A stretch of 64,000 nt of DNA from Flavobacterium sp. LC2016-01 (GTDB taxonomy: Bacteria > Bacteroidota > Bacteroidia > Flavobacteriales > Flavobacteriaceae). Every line of letters starts with the position of its first letter. Position 1 is the stretch's first letter. Below the pieces are notes generated by a model that ran no database searches, had not been told where the DNA came from, and saw nothing but the letters and a program-made list of their open reading frames with translations. Position numbers and translations under genes: made by a program. The stretch lies in contig NZ_WMIC01000008.1 of assembly GCF_009711135.1 (NCBI RefSeq), forward strand, positions 62,001 to 126,000. The letters run 5' to 3'. Positions 17,954 through 25,041 of the stretch are shown piece by piece.

Positions 17954-18029
17954 TCGGGGTGGCAGGATTCGAACCTGCGGTCTTCCCGCTTTAAAGCGGG
18001 ACGCAATAACCGGACTACGCTACAATTGA
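17954..18029 (-). pseudogene. Damaged tRNA-Pro-like copy (acceptor 5' strand replaced)
   Basis: From the 3' end inward it matches tRNA-Pro: CACCCCG acceptor strand (17955-17961), T arm GCAGGTTCGAATCCTGC, D arm GCGTAGTCCGGTTATTGC. The 5' acceptor strand reads TCAATTG and cannot pair with CACCCCG. The anticodon arm (17984-18001) is one base longer than in the intact gene; read as a 5-bp stem it leaves an 8-base loop, CTTTAAAG. The first bases overlap the end of the GIY-YIG reading frame, whose TAG stop is the conserved T8-A9-G10 of the tRNA. Confidence 0.75.
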
Positions 18030-18271
18030 TACTCAAAATCTATGTCTTGAAGATGTCTTTTTGCACCTCGTTTTTTTATTTTAGTTTCTAAAGTCACCGC
18101 TTCAGATCTTGAATTTAGTTGAATTGTATAAATGATTTTCCATGGCGCGCCATTTTTTGTAGATAATGATTGTCCGCTATTGTGTCGTCTAAGTCTGTTA
18201 TCAATGTCATTTGTTTGACCGATATAGAACTTTTCTTTTGTAGTGCTGTAAAGAATGTAAACGAAAAACAT
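18020..18271 (-). CDS. Small GIY-YIG nuclease-domain protein embedded between tRNA-Pro copies
   Basis: An 83-residue single-domain GIY-YIG endonuclease of the URI/UPF0213 kind. I chose ATG at 18271 (MFFVYILYS); a TTG at 18280 would add three residues. The GIY part is VYIL, the YIG part is FYIGQTNDIDNRLRRHN with the catalytic Arg, and the metal-binding Glu is in EAVTLETKIKKR. It therefore looks catalytically complete. Its stop codon lies inside the damaged tRNA-Pro-like sequence, and the intact tRNA-Pro with its terminator is 50 bases upstream. The location suggests a homing-like or tRNA-associated element; the target is not known. Confidence 0.85.
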   Translation of the reverse strand: MFFVYILYSTTKEKFYIGQTNDIDNRLRRHNSGQSLSTKNGAPWKIIYTIQLNSRSEAVTLETKIKKRGAKRHLQDIDFEYQL

Positions 18272-18293
18272 AAACTGCAAATTTTAAGAAATG

Positions 18294-18323
18294 AAAAAAG
18301 CCGAACATTTCTGTTCGGCTTTT
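18294..18323 (-). terminator. Terminator of tRNA-Pro
   Basis: AAAAGCCGAACA pairs with TGTTCGGCTTTT over a TTTC loop (18308-18311), followed on the minus strand by T residues. It abuts the tRNA 3' end. Confidence 0.85.
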
Positions 18324-18324
18324 G

Positions 18325-18399
18325 TCGGGGTGGCAGGATTCGAACCTGCGGCCTCCTGCTCCCAAAGCAGGCGCGATAACCGGGCTACGCTACACCCCG
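18325..18399 (-). tRNA. tRNA-Pro (anticodon TGG)
   Basis: Full cloverleaf on the minus strand: acceptor CGGGGTG / CACCCCG, D arm from GCGTAGCCCGG, anticodon stem CCTGC/GCAGG with loop TTTGGGA giving anticodon TGG, T arm GCAGG TTCGAAT CCTGC. The 3' CCA is not fully encoded (ACA follows). It is the only intact one among three tRNA-Pro-like sequences here. Confidence 0.96.
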
Positions 18400-18423
18400 T
18401 AGCATTTGCTTATTGTTCATTAC

Positions 18424-18476
18424 TGTGGTCTTCCCGCCTAGAGCGGGACACGATAACCGGGCTACGCTACACCCCG
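18424..18476 (-). pseudogene. 5' fragment of a tRNA-Pro-like sequence
   Basis: Starting at 18476 the minus strand reads CGGGGTGTAGCGTAGCCCGG, the same 5' acceptor and D arm as tRNA-Pro, then an anticodon arm (18432-18448) TCCCG-CTCTAGG-CGGGA. After AGACCACAG the match ends, so the T arm and 3' acceptor strand are missing. The anticodon arm and the AAGACC after it resemble the damaged copy at 17954-18029 more than the intact gene. It lies upstream of the intact tRNA-Pro on the same strand. Confidence 0.75.
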
Positions 18477-18621
18477 AAGATGTATTTGTGGTACTGCCCG
18501 AAAGCGGATGCAAAGATATAAATAAATTTGATTTGCAAAAGGAAAAAATGAAAATAAATAAAACTTATTTGAACATAGTTATTTCGGATTTATTTTCGTC
18601 TGTATTTTTTATAATAAAGTT

Positions 18622-18629
18622 TACATTTG
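18622..18629 (+). promoter_or_regulatory. Predicted -7 promoter box of trxB
   Basis: TACATTTG matches TAnnTTTG and lies 25 bases before the chosen trxB start. The -33 position has only a weak match (TCTG), so the call rests on the -7 box. Confidence 0.5.
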
Positions 18630-18653
18630 CATCACAAAAAAACGATACACATT

Positions 18654-19601
18654 ATGTCAGATACAATCGAAAAAATTAAATGCCTTATTATAGGTTCTGG
18701 TCCTGCGGGTTATACTGCAGCAATTTATGCAGCCAGAGCAAACATGAATCCGGTTTTATATCAAGGAATGCAGCCTGGCGGTCAATTGACTACTACAAAT
18801 GAAGTAGAAAATTTTCCAGGTTATGTTGATGGTGTTACTGGACCAGAAATGATGATTCAGTTACAAGATCAAGCAAAACGTTTTGGTGCTGATATTCGTG
18901 ATGGCTGGGCTACAAAAGTTGATTTTTCAGGAGATATTCATAAAGTTTGGATTAACGATTCAATCGAATTGCATTGCGAAACTGTTATTATTTCGACAGG
19001 AGCAACGGCGAAATATTTAGGATTACCATCAGAACAGCATTATTTAAATATGGGCGGAGGAGTTTCTGCTTGTGCAGTTTGCGACGGATTCTTTTACCGT
19101 AACCAAGAAGTTGTGATTGTTGGAGCAGGAGATTCTGCTTGTGAAGAAGCACATTACTTATCTAAACTTTGTAAAAAAGTGACGATGTTAGTAAGAAGCG
19201 AAAAATTCAGAGCTTCTAAAATCATGGAAGAACGTGTTCGCAAAACAGAGAATATCGAAATTTTAATGAATCACGATACTGTTGAAGTTGTTGGTGACAA
19301 TCAAGTAGTTCATGCAATTAAAGCATTAAACAAAACTACTGGGGAAGTTATCGAAATTCCTGCAACTGGATTTTTCGTAGCAATTGGTCACAAACCAAAT
19401 ACAGATATTTTTAAAGATTACATCACTCTTGATGAAACAGGATATATTATAAACACTCCGGGAACATCTAATACAAATGTTGCAGGTGTTTTCGTAGCCG
19501 GAGATGCTGCGGACCACGTATACCGTCAGGCAATTACTGCTGCAGGTACAGGATGTATGGCGGCGCTTGATGCTGAAAGATATTTAGCTTCTAAAGAGTA
19601 A
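18654..19601 (+). CDS. trxB: Thioredoxin-disulfide reductase
   Basis: TrxB transfers electrons from NADPH through FAD and a redox-active disulfide to thioredoxin. The start MSDTIEKIK at 18654 is preferred to an upstream ATG nine codons earlier because it gives the usual N-terminus and clears the TACATTTG promoter box. FAD-binding GSGPAGYTAAIYAARA spans about residues 13-28, the active-site CAVC about 139-142, the NADPH-binding GAGDSACEEA about 160-169, and the C-terminal GDAADHVYRQAITAAGTGCMAALDA block about 281-305. At 315 residues it is the ordinary low-molecular-weight form. Confidence 0.97.
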   Translation: MSDTIEKIKCLIIGSGPAGYTAAIYAARANMNPVLYQGMQPGGQLTTTNEVENFPGYVDGVTGPEMMIQLQDQAKRFGADIRDGWATKVDFSGDIHKVWINDSIELHCETVIISTGATAKYLGLPSEQHYLNMGGGVSACAVCDGFFYRNQEVVIVGAGDSACEEAHYLSKLCKKVTMLVRSEKFRASKIMEERVRKTENIEILMNHDTVEVVGDNQVVHAIKALNKTTGEVIEIPATGFFVAIGHKPNTDIFKDYITLDETGYIINTPGTSNTNVAGVFVAGDAADHVYRQAITAAGTGCMAALDAERYLASKE

Positions 19602-19606
19602 AAATT

Positions 19607-19760
19607 TTGTTTCAGGTTTCAGGTTTTCTTTGTTTCAAGTTTCCTGTAATCTGTAAAGCGACAATAAAAAATCCCGGTCTAAATTTAGATCGGGATTTTT
19701 TTATAATGAATGTTCCTAATTTCAACTTGAAACCTGAAACAAAGAAAACTTGAAACAAAA
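19607..19760. repeat. Inverted repeat of CTTGAAAC/CCTGAAAC words around a terminator
   Basis: The trxB/GIN intergenic region begins with TTTTGTTTCAGGTTTCAGG (about 19607) and ends with the complementary words CCTGAAACAAAG and CTTGAAACAAAA (about 19730-19760). The two arms flank the central terminator. This is another nested word-and-complement gap like those near 2 kb and 35 kb. Confidence 0.7.
19668..19702. terminator. Terminator between convergent trxB and GIN gene
   Basis: AAATCCCGGTCTAAA pairs with TTTAGATCGGGATTT and has T runs on both strands, so it can serve both converging transcripts. Confidence 0.85.
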
Positions 19761-19761
19761 A

Positions 19762-20595
19762 TTATTTTATCTTCTTAATCAATTTTGCTTCTTCAGAAAA
19801 GCGTGTCAATTGTATTGTTGGGTTTCCTAATAAAGAAAGTTCCGATTTGTCGCTCGCAGCAATTGAAATTGTTGTTTCGGCTAAAATACTTCCAACAGAA
19901 TAGCTTTCAGCAGTAACATTCGCATCTTTCATCGTAAATTTTGTTCCGGTGAAAACCGAATTATTATCTAAACGAATAGTCGTTTTTTCAGCAATTCCTT
20001 CAATTGCAGCATTTGATTTTTGGTACAAATCACATTTGAATTTGATTGCAGAAACTAATGATTTCAGTCCAGCATTTTTACTTAATTGAATCGAAGCTTC
20101 ATCTGCTTTCAGATTTATTTCAGATCTGGATTTGTCGTCAGCAATTAAACTGAATTTTTTTGCATTTACGTTCAAAAATAATTTTGAATAATCAAGACTG
20201 TTAAAAGTAATATCGTCTAATTTTAGTTCCTGAATGGCATAAATAATAGCTTCATTTTTTACAATTACTTTATTTAAAGTTCCGGTGTAAGTAACACGAA
20301 CAGAAAGTTTTTTGAAAATTGTACTTTCTTTTGAAGTGTATAAACGAAGCGTTCTATCTCTTAAATCCATTGCAACAATGTCATGCAGATTATCATCGGC
20401 TTCAATTTTAATTTCGTTTTTTTCACCTCGTTCCAAGTAAACTTCTAAATTGTCATCTACTTCAAGACCGTCAAAACTTCCAACTTCTTTAATTGATGTT
20501 GTAACGATTTTAGTTCCTTTAATTTTTTCTCTTCTTTGTGCAAAAGTTAATGTTGTAACTAACAGTAATAAGATCAGGGCAGTATTTTTTTTCAT
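19762..20595 (-). CDS. Secreted GIN-domain (DUF2807) protein
   Basis: The start MKKNTALILLLLVTTLTFAQ at 20595 gives a clean signal peptide and is preferred to an upstream ATG 13 codons earlier. The mature part (about residues 20-277) is a head-GIN-domain repeat-like beta protein: GSFDGLEVDDNLEVYLERGEKNEIKIEADDNL is the family's opening block. Such proteins form parallel beta structures at the cell surface or periplasm and are found with PspC proteins; no enzymatic residues are known. It is the last gene of the PadR-PspC-GIN-GIN cluster, 87 bases after the previous one. Confidence 0.88.
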   Translation of the reverse strand: MKKNTALILLLLVTTLTFAQRREKIKGTKIVTTSIKEVGSFDGLEVDDNLEVYLERGEKNEIKIEADDNLHDIVAMDLRDRTLRLYTSKESTIFKKLSVRVTYTGTLNKVIVKNEAIIYAIQELKLDDITFNSLDYSKLFLNVNAKKFSLIADDKSRSEINLKADEASIQLSKNAGLKSLVSAIKFKCDLYQKSNAAIEGIAEKTTIRLDNNSVFTGTKFTMKDANVTAESYSVGSILAETTISIAASDKSELSLLGNPTIQLTRFSEEAKLIKKIK

Positions 20596-20682
20596 TAATT
20601 CTTGATTTGATTTGGACAAATATAAAAAAATCATCCACTTTTGGTGAATGATTTCCTTTATATTTAACAGATAAAGTATTAT

Positions 20683-21417
20683 TTATCCCTGACTGATACT
20701 TCCTCCAGAATTTGAAGTTTTTTCAATAGTCTTTGGAGTTGAATCATAGTTAATGCTTCCTCCGCTAGATGCTTCTGCTTTCAGGCTTACAATCGGGTGC
20801 ACATTTACGCTTCCTCCGCTTGATGCTTCTGCATGAACTTCGTTTGCTAATAATTTTTGAGCATTAATATTAGAACCGCTTGAAGCCGATGTTCTGATTT
20901 TTAAAGCTTTACCTTCTACAGATATAGTGCTTCCGCTTCCAGAATCTGCCGTAATATTGTCAGATTCTACATTTACACTCATTGTTGCAGCGCTCGATGT
21001 TTCCAAGTCAATATCTTGTGCCTGAATTACATTTTTGCTTTGAACAGATGCTGCGCTCGAAGCTTCAATTTTATCGATAACAGGCATTTTTACGGTAACT
21101 TTTTTAGTTGTAACATTTCTGAAAGAACTGAATTTACAGCTAATTACAAGTGTTCCGTTTTCAACTTTTGTGATGATATCTTTTTGTAAATTATCATCAG
21201 CTTCAACTACAATTTCAGTTGAATCAGATTGTACGATTACTAAATCAATCGCATTGCTTACAGATACTTTTTTGAAATCTCCCTGAACAATTCTTTTTTC
21301 AGTGGTTACATGTCCGCTTCCTTCAACTGTATTCAAATTAAAGTTGCAAGAAGCAAATAATAATGCGGTAACAGTTGCAATAATAAATTTTGTAATATGA
21401 ATGATTATTTTGATCAT
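20683..21417 (-). CDS. GIN-domain (DUF2807) lipoprotein with serine-rich strand repeats
   Basis: A 244-residue protein with a lipoprotein signal ending LFASC (cysteine at residue 24). The head-GIN block is FKKVSVSNAIDLVIVQSDSTEIVVEADDNL. The second half is a ladder of short repeats such as ASSGSNINAQ, ASSGGSVNVH and ASSGGSINYD, fitting a beta-helix or beta-solenoid with serine-rich turns. It starts 3 bases after the PspC gene stop, so translation is likely coupled. Probable site: outer-membrane leaflet or periplasm. Molecular role unknown. Confidence 0.88.
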   Translation of the reverse strand: MIKIIIHITKFIIATVTALLFASCNFNLNTVEGSGHVTTEKRIVQGDFKKVSVSNAIDLVIVQSDSTEIVVEADDNLQKDIITKVENGTLVISCKFSSFRNVTTKKVTVKMPVIDKIEASSAASVQSKNVIQAQDIDLETSSAATMSVNVESDNITADSGSGSTISVEGKALKIRTSASSGSNINAQKLLANEVHAEASSGGSVNVHPIVSLKAEASSGGSINYDSTPKTIEKTSNSGGSISQG

Positions 21418-21420
21418 GGC

Positions 21421-23151
21421 TTAGTTGATTTTAATTATAACTCCGTTTTTATCAGTGGTTAGCTTTCCGTTGGTTTTTTTTCCGTTTAAAACTTCTTTTC
21501 CGTTAATTTTAATCGAAACTTCCTTTACAGTGTCATTTTCAATAGTAGAATCTTCACTACTATTATCTCCATCATTATATTCGTTTTCATCTGCAGGGCA
21601 GTTTAAACATTTTATTTTTGAACCTTCTACTTTATAGTTGTAATCACCGCTAAAGTGTAAGTTGAAAAAATCATTTTCAGAATCATCGTAATCTTGTACT
21701 GATGCATCTGGCTTAAATAATTGCCCTTCTGGCAAGTACAAATATACATCAACTTCCTGTCCTCTGAATTTATTTTTTACATCTGTCAGAAAATAATTAT
21801 CTAAAATTAAATGATTCTTATTAATCTGAATGCCATAATTGATTTTTTCGGCTCTTTTCTTTGCGCTTGAAAACGAATTCCCTCTTGCACTTTTTTCAAT
21901 TTGTAAGTAAGGAGAAGCGTTATCAGTGTACAAAACGTGTAAACGAACATCATTAGAATAAATCAAGTTGTTGTTTGCAGAATCTTGTACGAATGTAAAT
22001 TCGTGATGATGATTCAAATCTTTTGCGTAATAATCATTGTATCTGAATTTTACATAAAGAGTATCTTTTGCTGTAATGTTCAATGACTTTTTTTCAACTG
22101 TTTTATTGTCATAAGATATTTCAGTTGCTTGTTTGATTCCAATGCTGATTGCAATTGCAATAGCAATAATCCAGATGGCAAGCAAAGTGTATTTTGTAAT
22201 GTTTCCGATTGATTTTAAATTCGGAGACAACAATTTAAATCCTAACAAAGTCAAGAAGAAAAATGGAATTCCAACTGCAAAAAGCATCAATAAACCGAAA
22301 GACCAAATAGGATATTCTGTAAAGTTTCCTGCTTCAACAAAGTTTTGCCAAGGGAAATCAATAAAAACATTTGTTCCTAAAGTAAATACTCCAATTAATA
22401 ATAATATAAGAGTAGAGATTCCCGCCATGATTAGAATTACACCTAAAAATTTAGCAAAGATTTTAAAAACCGTCATGACAAAGTCTCCAAATGAACTACT
22501 TATTCTCTCAGCTCCCGACTTTACCTGGTTTCCCATTTTGTCATAATCTGCGTTTTTGAATTTGTCAGATAATGAATCAATTTCTTCACGCACTTTTTTT
22601 TCGATGTTTGAAATCGTTACAGGTTCGCCTGTCATTTCTAGTTTCTCTGAAGTTGTTACCGCTTCAGGAGTTACAATCCAAAGAACAAAATATGCTAAGA
22701 TTCCAGTTCCAAAACCAGCGAAAACAAATATTAAGAATATGATTTTGATCCAAACGGCATCAATTCCAAAATAATGTCCTAAACCAGTTGCTACACCGCC
22801 AATCATACCTTTTTCTTTGTCACGGTATAATTTTTTATGCTGTCTTGCACCGTAGTTGTTGAAAGATTGATTTTGGTTTTCTTCGTCTTCAATTCGGTAA
22901 TCTTCTGGCTGTCCCATAACCGCAATCACTTCGTCAACGTCTTTTAAGCCAACAACATGTTTTTCGCTTTTTTGTTTTTCTGTTAATAATTCAGAAACAC
23001 GCATTTCGATATCTTTAATGATTTCATCTTGTCCAGACGAATTGTTTAGTGATCGTTTTATAGCGTCAAAATAGCGTGTCAATTTTAAATATGCATCTTC
23101 ATCGATGTGAAAAAACATACCGCCTAAGTTAATATTTACTGTTTTGTTCAT
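21421..23151 (-). CDS. PspC domain-containing membrane protein
   Basis: A 576-residue protein. Residues about 1-85 are a soluble helical domain. A PspC domain lies at about 107-165: KKLYRDKEKGMIGGVATGLGHYFGID and WIKIIFLIFVFAGFGTGILAYFVLWIVTPEA. Four further hydrophobic helices follow at about 230-345, and the C-terminal ~230 residues are extracytoplasmic, beta-rich and end in a charged SIKINGKEVLNGKKT tail. PspC proteins sense or respond to envelope stress, so with PadR upstream this looks like a regulated envelope module. It starts 3 bases after the padR-like stop. Confidence 0.9.
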   Translation of the reverse strand: MNKTVNINLGGMFFHIDEDAYLKLTRYFDAIKRSLNNSSGQDEIIKDIEMRVSELLTEKQKSEKHVVGLKDVDEVIAVMGQPEDYRIEDEENQNQSFNNYGARQHKKLYRDKEKGMIGGVATGLGHYFGIDAVWIKIIFLIFVFAGFGTGILAYFVLWIVTPEAVTTSEKLEMTGEPVTISNIEKKVREEIDSLSDKFKNADYDKMGNQVKSGAERISSSFGDFVMTVFKIFAKFLGVILIMAGISTLILLLIGVFTLGTNVFIDFPWQNFVEAGNFTEYPIWSFGLLMLFAVGIPFFFLTLLGFKLLSPNLKSIGNITKYTLLAIWIIAIAIAISIGIKQATEISYDNKTVEKKSLNITAKDTLYVKFRYNDYYAKDLNHHHEFTFVQDSANNNLIYSNDVRLHVLYTDNASPYLQIEKSARGNSFSSAKKRAEKINYGIQINKNHLILDNYFLTDVKNKFRGQEVDVYLYLPEGQLFKPDASVQDYDDSENDFFNLHFSGDYNYKVEGSKIKCLNCPADENEYNDGDNSSEDSTIENDTVKEVSIKINGKEVLNGKKTNGKLTTDKNGVIIKIN

Positions 23152-23154
23152 GAC

Positions 23155-23487
23155 TTATTGATTTTGATTGGTGATTAGTTTTACGGCGTCAGATAATTCT
23201 GTCCAAGTGCCGCTAAGTTCGTTTAAAAAAGTTTGTCCTATCTCGGTTAATCCATAATATTTTCGTGGTGGCCCTGAGGTCGATTCTTCCCAGCGATAAT
23301 TTAGCAAACCGTCGTTTTTCAATCTGGTTAAGAGCGGATAAACAGTGCCCTCAACAACTAATAATTTTGCGTTTTTTAAAGTGTCTAATATTTCAGATGT
23401 ATATGCGTCTTTTTCTTTTAATACGGATAAGATGCAAAACTCAAGAACACCTTTGCGCATCTGTGCTTTTGTGTTTTCAATGTTCAT
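23155..23487 (-). CDS. PadR-family transcriptional regulator
   Basis: A 110-residue winged-helix regulator. The PadR core is MRKGVLEFCILSVLKEKDAYTSEILDTL (about residues 10-37), VVEGTVYPLLTRLKNDGLL (about 44-62), then the wing with SGPPRKYYGLTEIGQ (about 71-85). Members of this kind repress their own operon and respond to small molecules or envelope state. It is the first gene of a cluster with a PspC protein and two GIN-domain proteins, spaced by 3 bases, so it probably regulates that operon. Confidence 0.93.
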   Translation of the reverse strand: MNIENTKAQMRKGVLEFCILSVLKEKDAYTSEILDTLKNAKLLVVEGTVYPLLTRLKNDGLLNYRWEESTSGPPRKYYGLTEIGQTFLNELSGTWTELSDAVKLITNQNQ

Positions 23488-23528
23488 AATTTCATTTTGT
23501 TTTTTTTAGATTGAACAATTCGTTTTTT

Positions 23529-23586
23529 GATTGATGATGATTGCTTCGCCAATTCGAGCAAAGCTCTCGGGTGATTGATGATTGAT
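23529..23586. repeat. GATTGATGAT repeats around a small hairpin
   Basis: GATTGATGAT occurs at 23529-23538 and GATTGATGATTGAT at 23573-23586, bracketing an inverted stretch containing CGAGCAAAGCTC. This lies upstream of the padR-like gene and could be an operator or an RNA element, but no match to a known motif is clear. Confidence 0.4.
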
Positions 23587-23617
23587 TTGTGCTATAATCT
23601 TTTAACCTTTTTAAGGA

Positions 23618-24097
23618 TTACTTTATAAAAGGAATCGTTAGCGGATATTTATATAATTCTCCGTTTGAAGCTTTTATAGAAGCATAAATCACTAAAAAGA
23701 ATTCAACAAATTTTAAAACTCCAAAAAGTAGAACAGCTGTTGCACCAATACTCAATAAGGCAATGTTTCCTTGAAAATTAAAATTTCTGATGTAGAAATC
23801 GTGATGATCAAAAACAGCTTCCAACGGTATGTTCTGTAAAACTACTGACACAAAAATTGGAATTGCAATTAAGGCTAAAACCAAAGTGTAAAGCAATAAA
23901 CTCAATTGAAAATTCAATGTCTGTTTTCCGTGGTGATTTACAAATTCTGATTTGTCTTTGTAACTCGACCAGATGATGATCGGGAAAATGTAATTCCCAA
24001 AAGGAATAATGTACTGGCTTAATGTACTTAAATGCGTGAACGCTGCCGTGTTTCTTTCTGATGTTGTTTCCATGATGAGTGGTGTTGTTGTTTCCAT
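23618..24097 (-). CDS. DUF4870 domain-containing membrane protein
   Basis: A 159-residue protein with a hydrophilic N-terminus and three to four hydrophobic segments (about 30-45, 65-88, 110-135). DUF4870-like features are FTHLSTLSQYIIPFGNYIFPIIIW (about 21-44) and EFVNHHGKQTLNFQLSLLLY (about 51-70). An internal ATG at 24073 (METTSER) is an alternative start. The function of the family is not known. It is upstream of the padR-like gene on the same strand with 130 bases between, so it may be in the same unit. Confidence 0.82.
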   Translation of the reverse strand: METTTPLIMETTSERNTAAFTHLSTLSQYIIPFGNYIFPIIIWSSYKDKSEFVNHHGKQTLNFQLSLLLYTLVLALIAIPIFVSVVLQNIPLEAVFDHHDFYIRNFNFQGNIALLSIGATAVLLFGVLKFVEFFLVIYASIKASNGELYKYPLTIPFIK

Positions 24098-24327
24098 GAT
24101 TAAAAGTATATAGTAATTTCTTATGCAAATATATGGCTAAAAGACAGTATCTTGTTTTGCATAGTACCAAATATTAACAAAATTTTAACAAAGTTGAAAT
24201 TTTAATATGGGGTTTAAGTGTGCAAAAATCATTCGTAACACCTTGTTTTATTGGAGCTTTATGAAAGTATCGCAAATTTATTGTGCGCGCATAGTTTTTT
24301 TGTATTTTTACTAAAAAAATATATCAC

Positions 24328-24780
24328 ATGGCAGTTTCAGTTTCCAAACTCAATAAATTTGTATTATTCAAATTACCATCAGCGTACATTTGCGGTGTTC
24401 GTGTTAAAGCTATTGACAAAGACAGTTGCATTGTTTCTGTCAAACATCGCTGGATAAATCAGAATCCGTTTAGCTCTATGTATTTTGCTGTACAGGCAAT
24501 GGCTGCAGAATTGACTACAGGAGCTTTAGTTATTTCTCAGATTCAAGAAAGCGGTCGAAAAATCTCAATGTTGGTTGCGAACAATAAAGGTAACTTTACT
24601 AAAAAAGCAACTGGCAGAATCACATTTGTATGTAACGATGGGCATTTGATCGCCGAAGCTATTCAAAGAACTATCGAAACAGGTGAGGGGCAGACTTTCT
24701 GGATGAAATCAATTGGAACAAATGAAGAAGGTGTTCAAGTCTCTGAAATGGATTTTGAATGGAGCGTTAGATTGAAATAA
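24328..24780 (+). CDS. DUF4442 / hotdog-fold thioesterase-like protein
   Basis: A 150-residue protein with a hotdog-fold pattern: NPFSSMYFAVQAMAAELTTGALV (about residues 46-68) holds the long central helix, and the strands SMLVANNKGNFTKKATGRITF follow. The pattern fits the DUF4442 family, related to PaaI-type acyl-CoA thioesterases, but the catalytic acid and substrate are not clear from sequence. No signal peptide or membrane span. It stands alone, divergent from the DUF4870 gene, and ends at a strong terminator. Confidence 0.78.
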   Translation: MAVSVSKLNKFVLFKLPSAYICGVRVKAIDKDSCIVSVKHRWINQNPFSSMYFAVQAMAAELTTGALVISQIQESGRKISMLVANNKGNFTKKATGRITFVCNDGHLIAEAIQRTIETGEGQTFWMKSIGTNEEGVQVSEMDFEWSVRLK

Positions 24781-24802
24781 ATTATTATTTACACCATATT
24801 TT

Positions 24803-24838
24803 AAATGACCTGTATAGTACAGGTCATTTTTTTTTTTG
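24803..24838 (+). terminator. Rho-independent terminator after the hotdog gene
   Basis: AAATGACCTGTA pairs with TACAGGTCATTT over a TAG loop, followed by about ten T. Confidence 0.92.
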
Positions 24839-25003
24839 CTTTTTTGAATGTTATTTTAGCAATGAATTGTTATTCAGTGAGTTTTGTCCTTTTTTGTTCT
24901 TTTTCTGAGCTTTTTCTTTCGTAAATTTATTAACTAATAATTATTAGGAAGAAAGAGTTTGTTCATTTCGTCTTAATTTAATAGTAATAATTTTACTTAA
25001 AAT

Positions 25004-25011
25004 TAAGTTTG
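25004..25011 (+). promoter_or_regulatory. Possible -7 promoter box upstream of the trimodular gene
   Basis: TAAGTTTG matches TAnnTTTG and lies 31 bases before the start codon. No clear -33 TTTG at the right spacing, so the call is weak. Confidence 0.3.
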
Positions 25012-25041
25012 TGTTTGCATTTGCCTAAAAAATAAGAAGAT

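Noticed and set aside
17680..18036. 118-residue frame on the minus strand reading through the tRNA-Pro-like element
   Set aside because: The middle part is the translation of the tRNA-like sequence and its end overlaps the beta-helix gene in reverse. No protein-like composition and no start context.
17984..18448. Working suppressor tRNAs reading UAG or UAA
   Set aside because: Both copies lack a complete acceptor stem or T arm, so a functional tRNA is not supported; only the loop variants are reported as a lead.
18170..18679. Three overlapping plus-strand frames across the tRNA-Pro region
   Set aside because: They translate tRNA sequence and the promoter of trxB in other frames. The trxB start is inside this region on its own reading frame.
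22133..22774. Antisense frames of 137 and 72 residues inside the PspC gene
   Set aside because: They lie fully antisense to a gene with a clear family match and have no recognisable domain.
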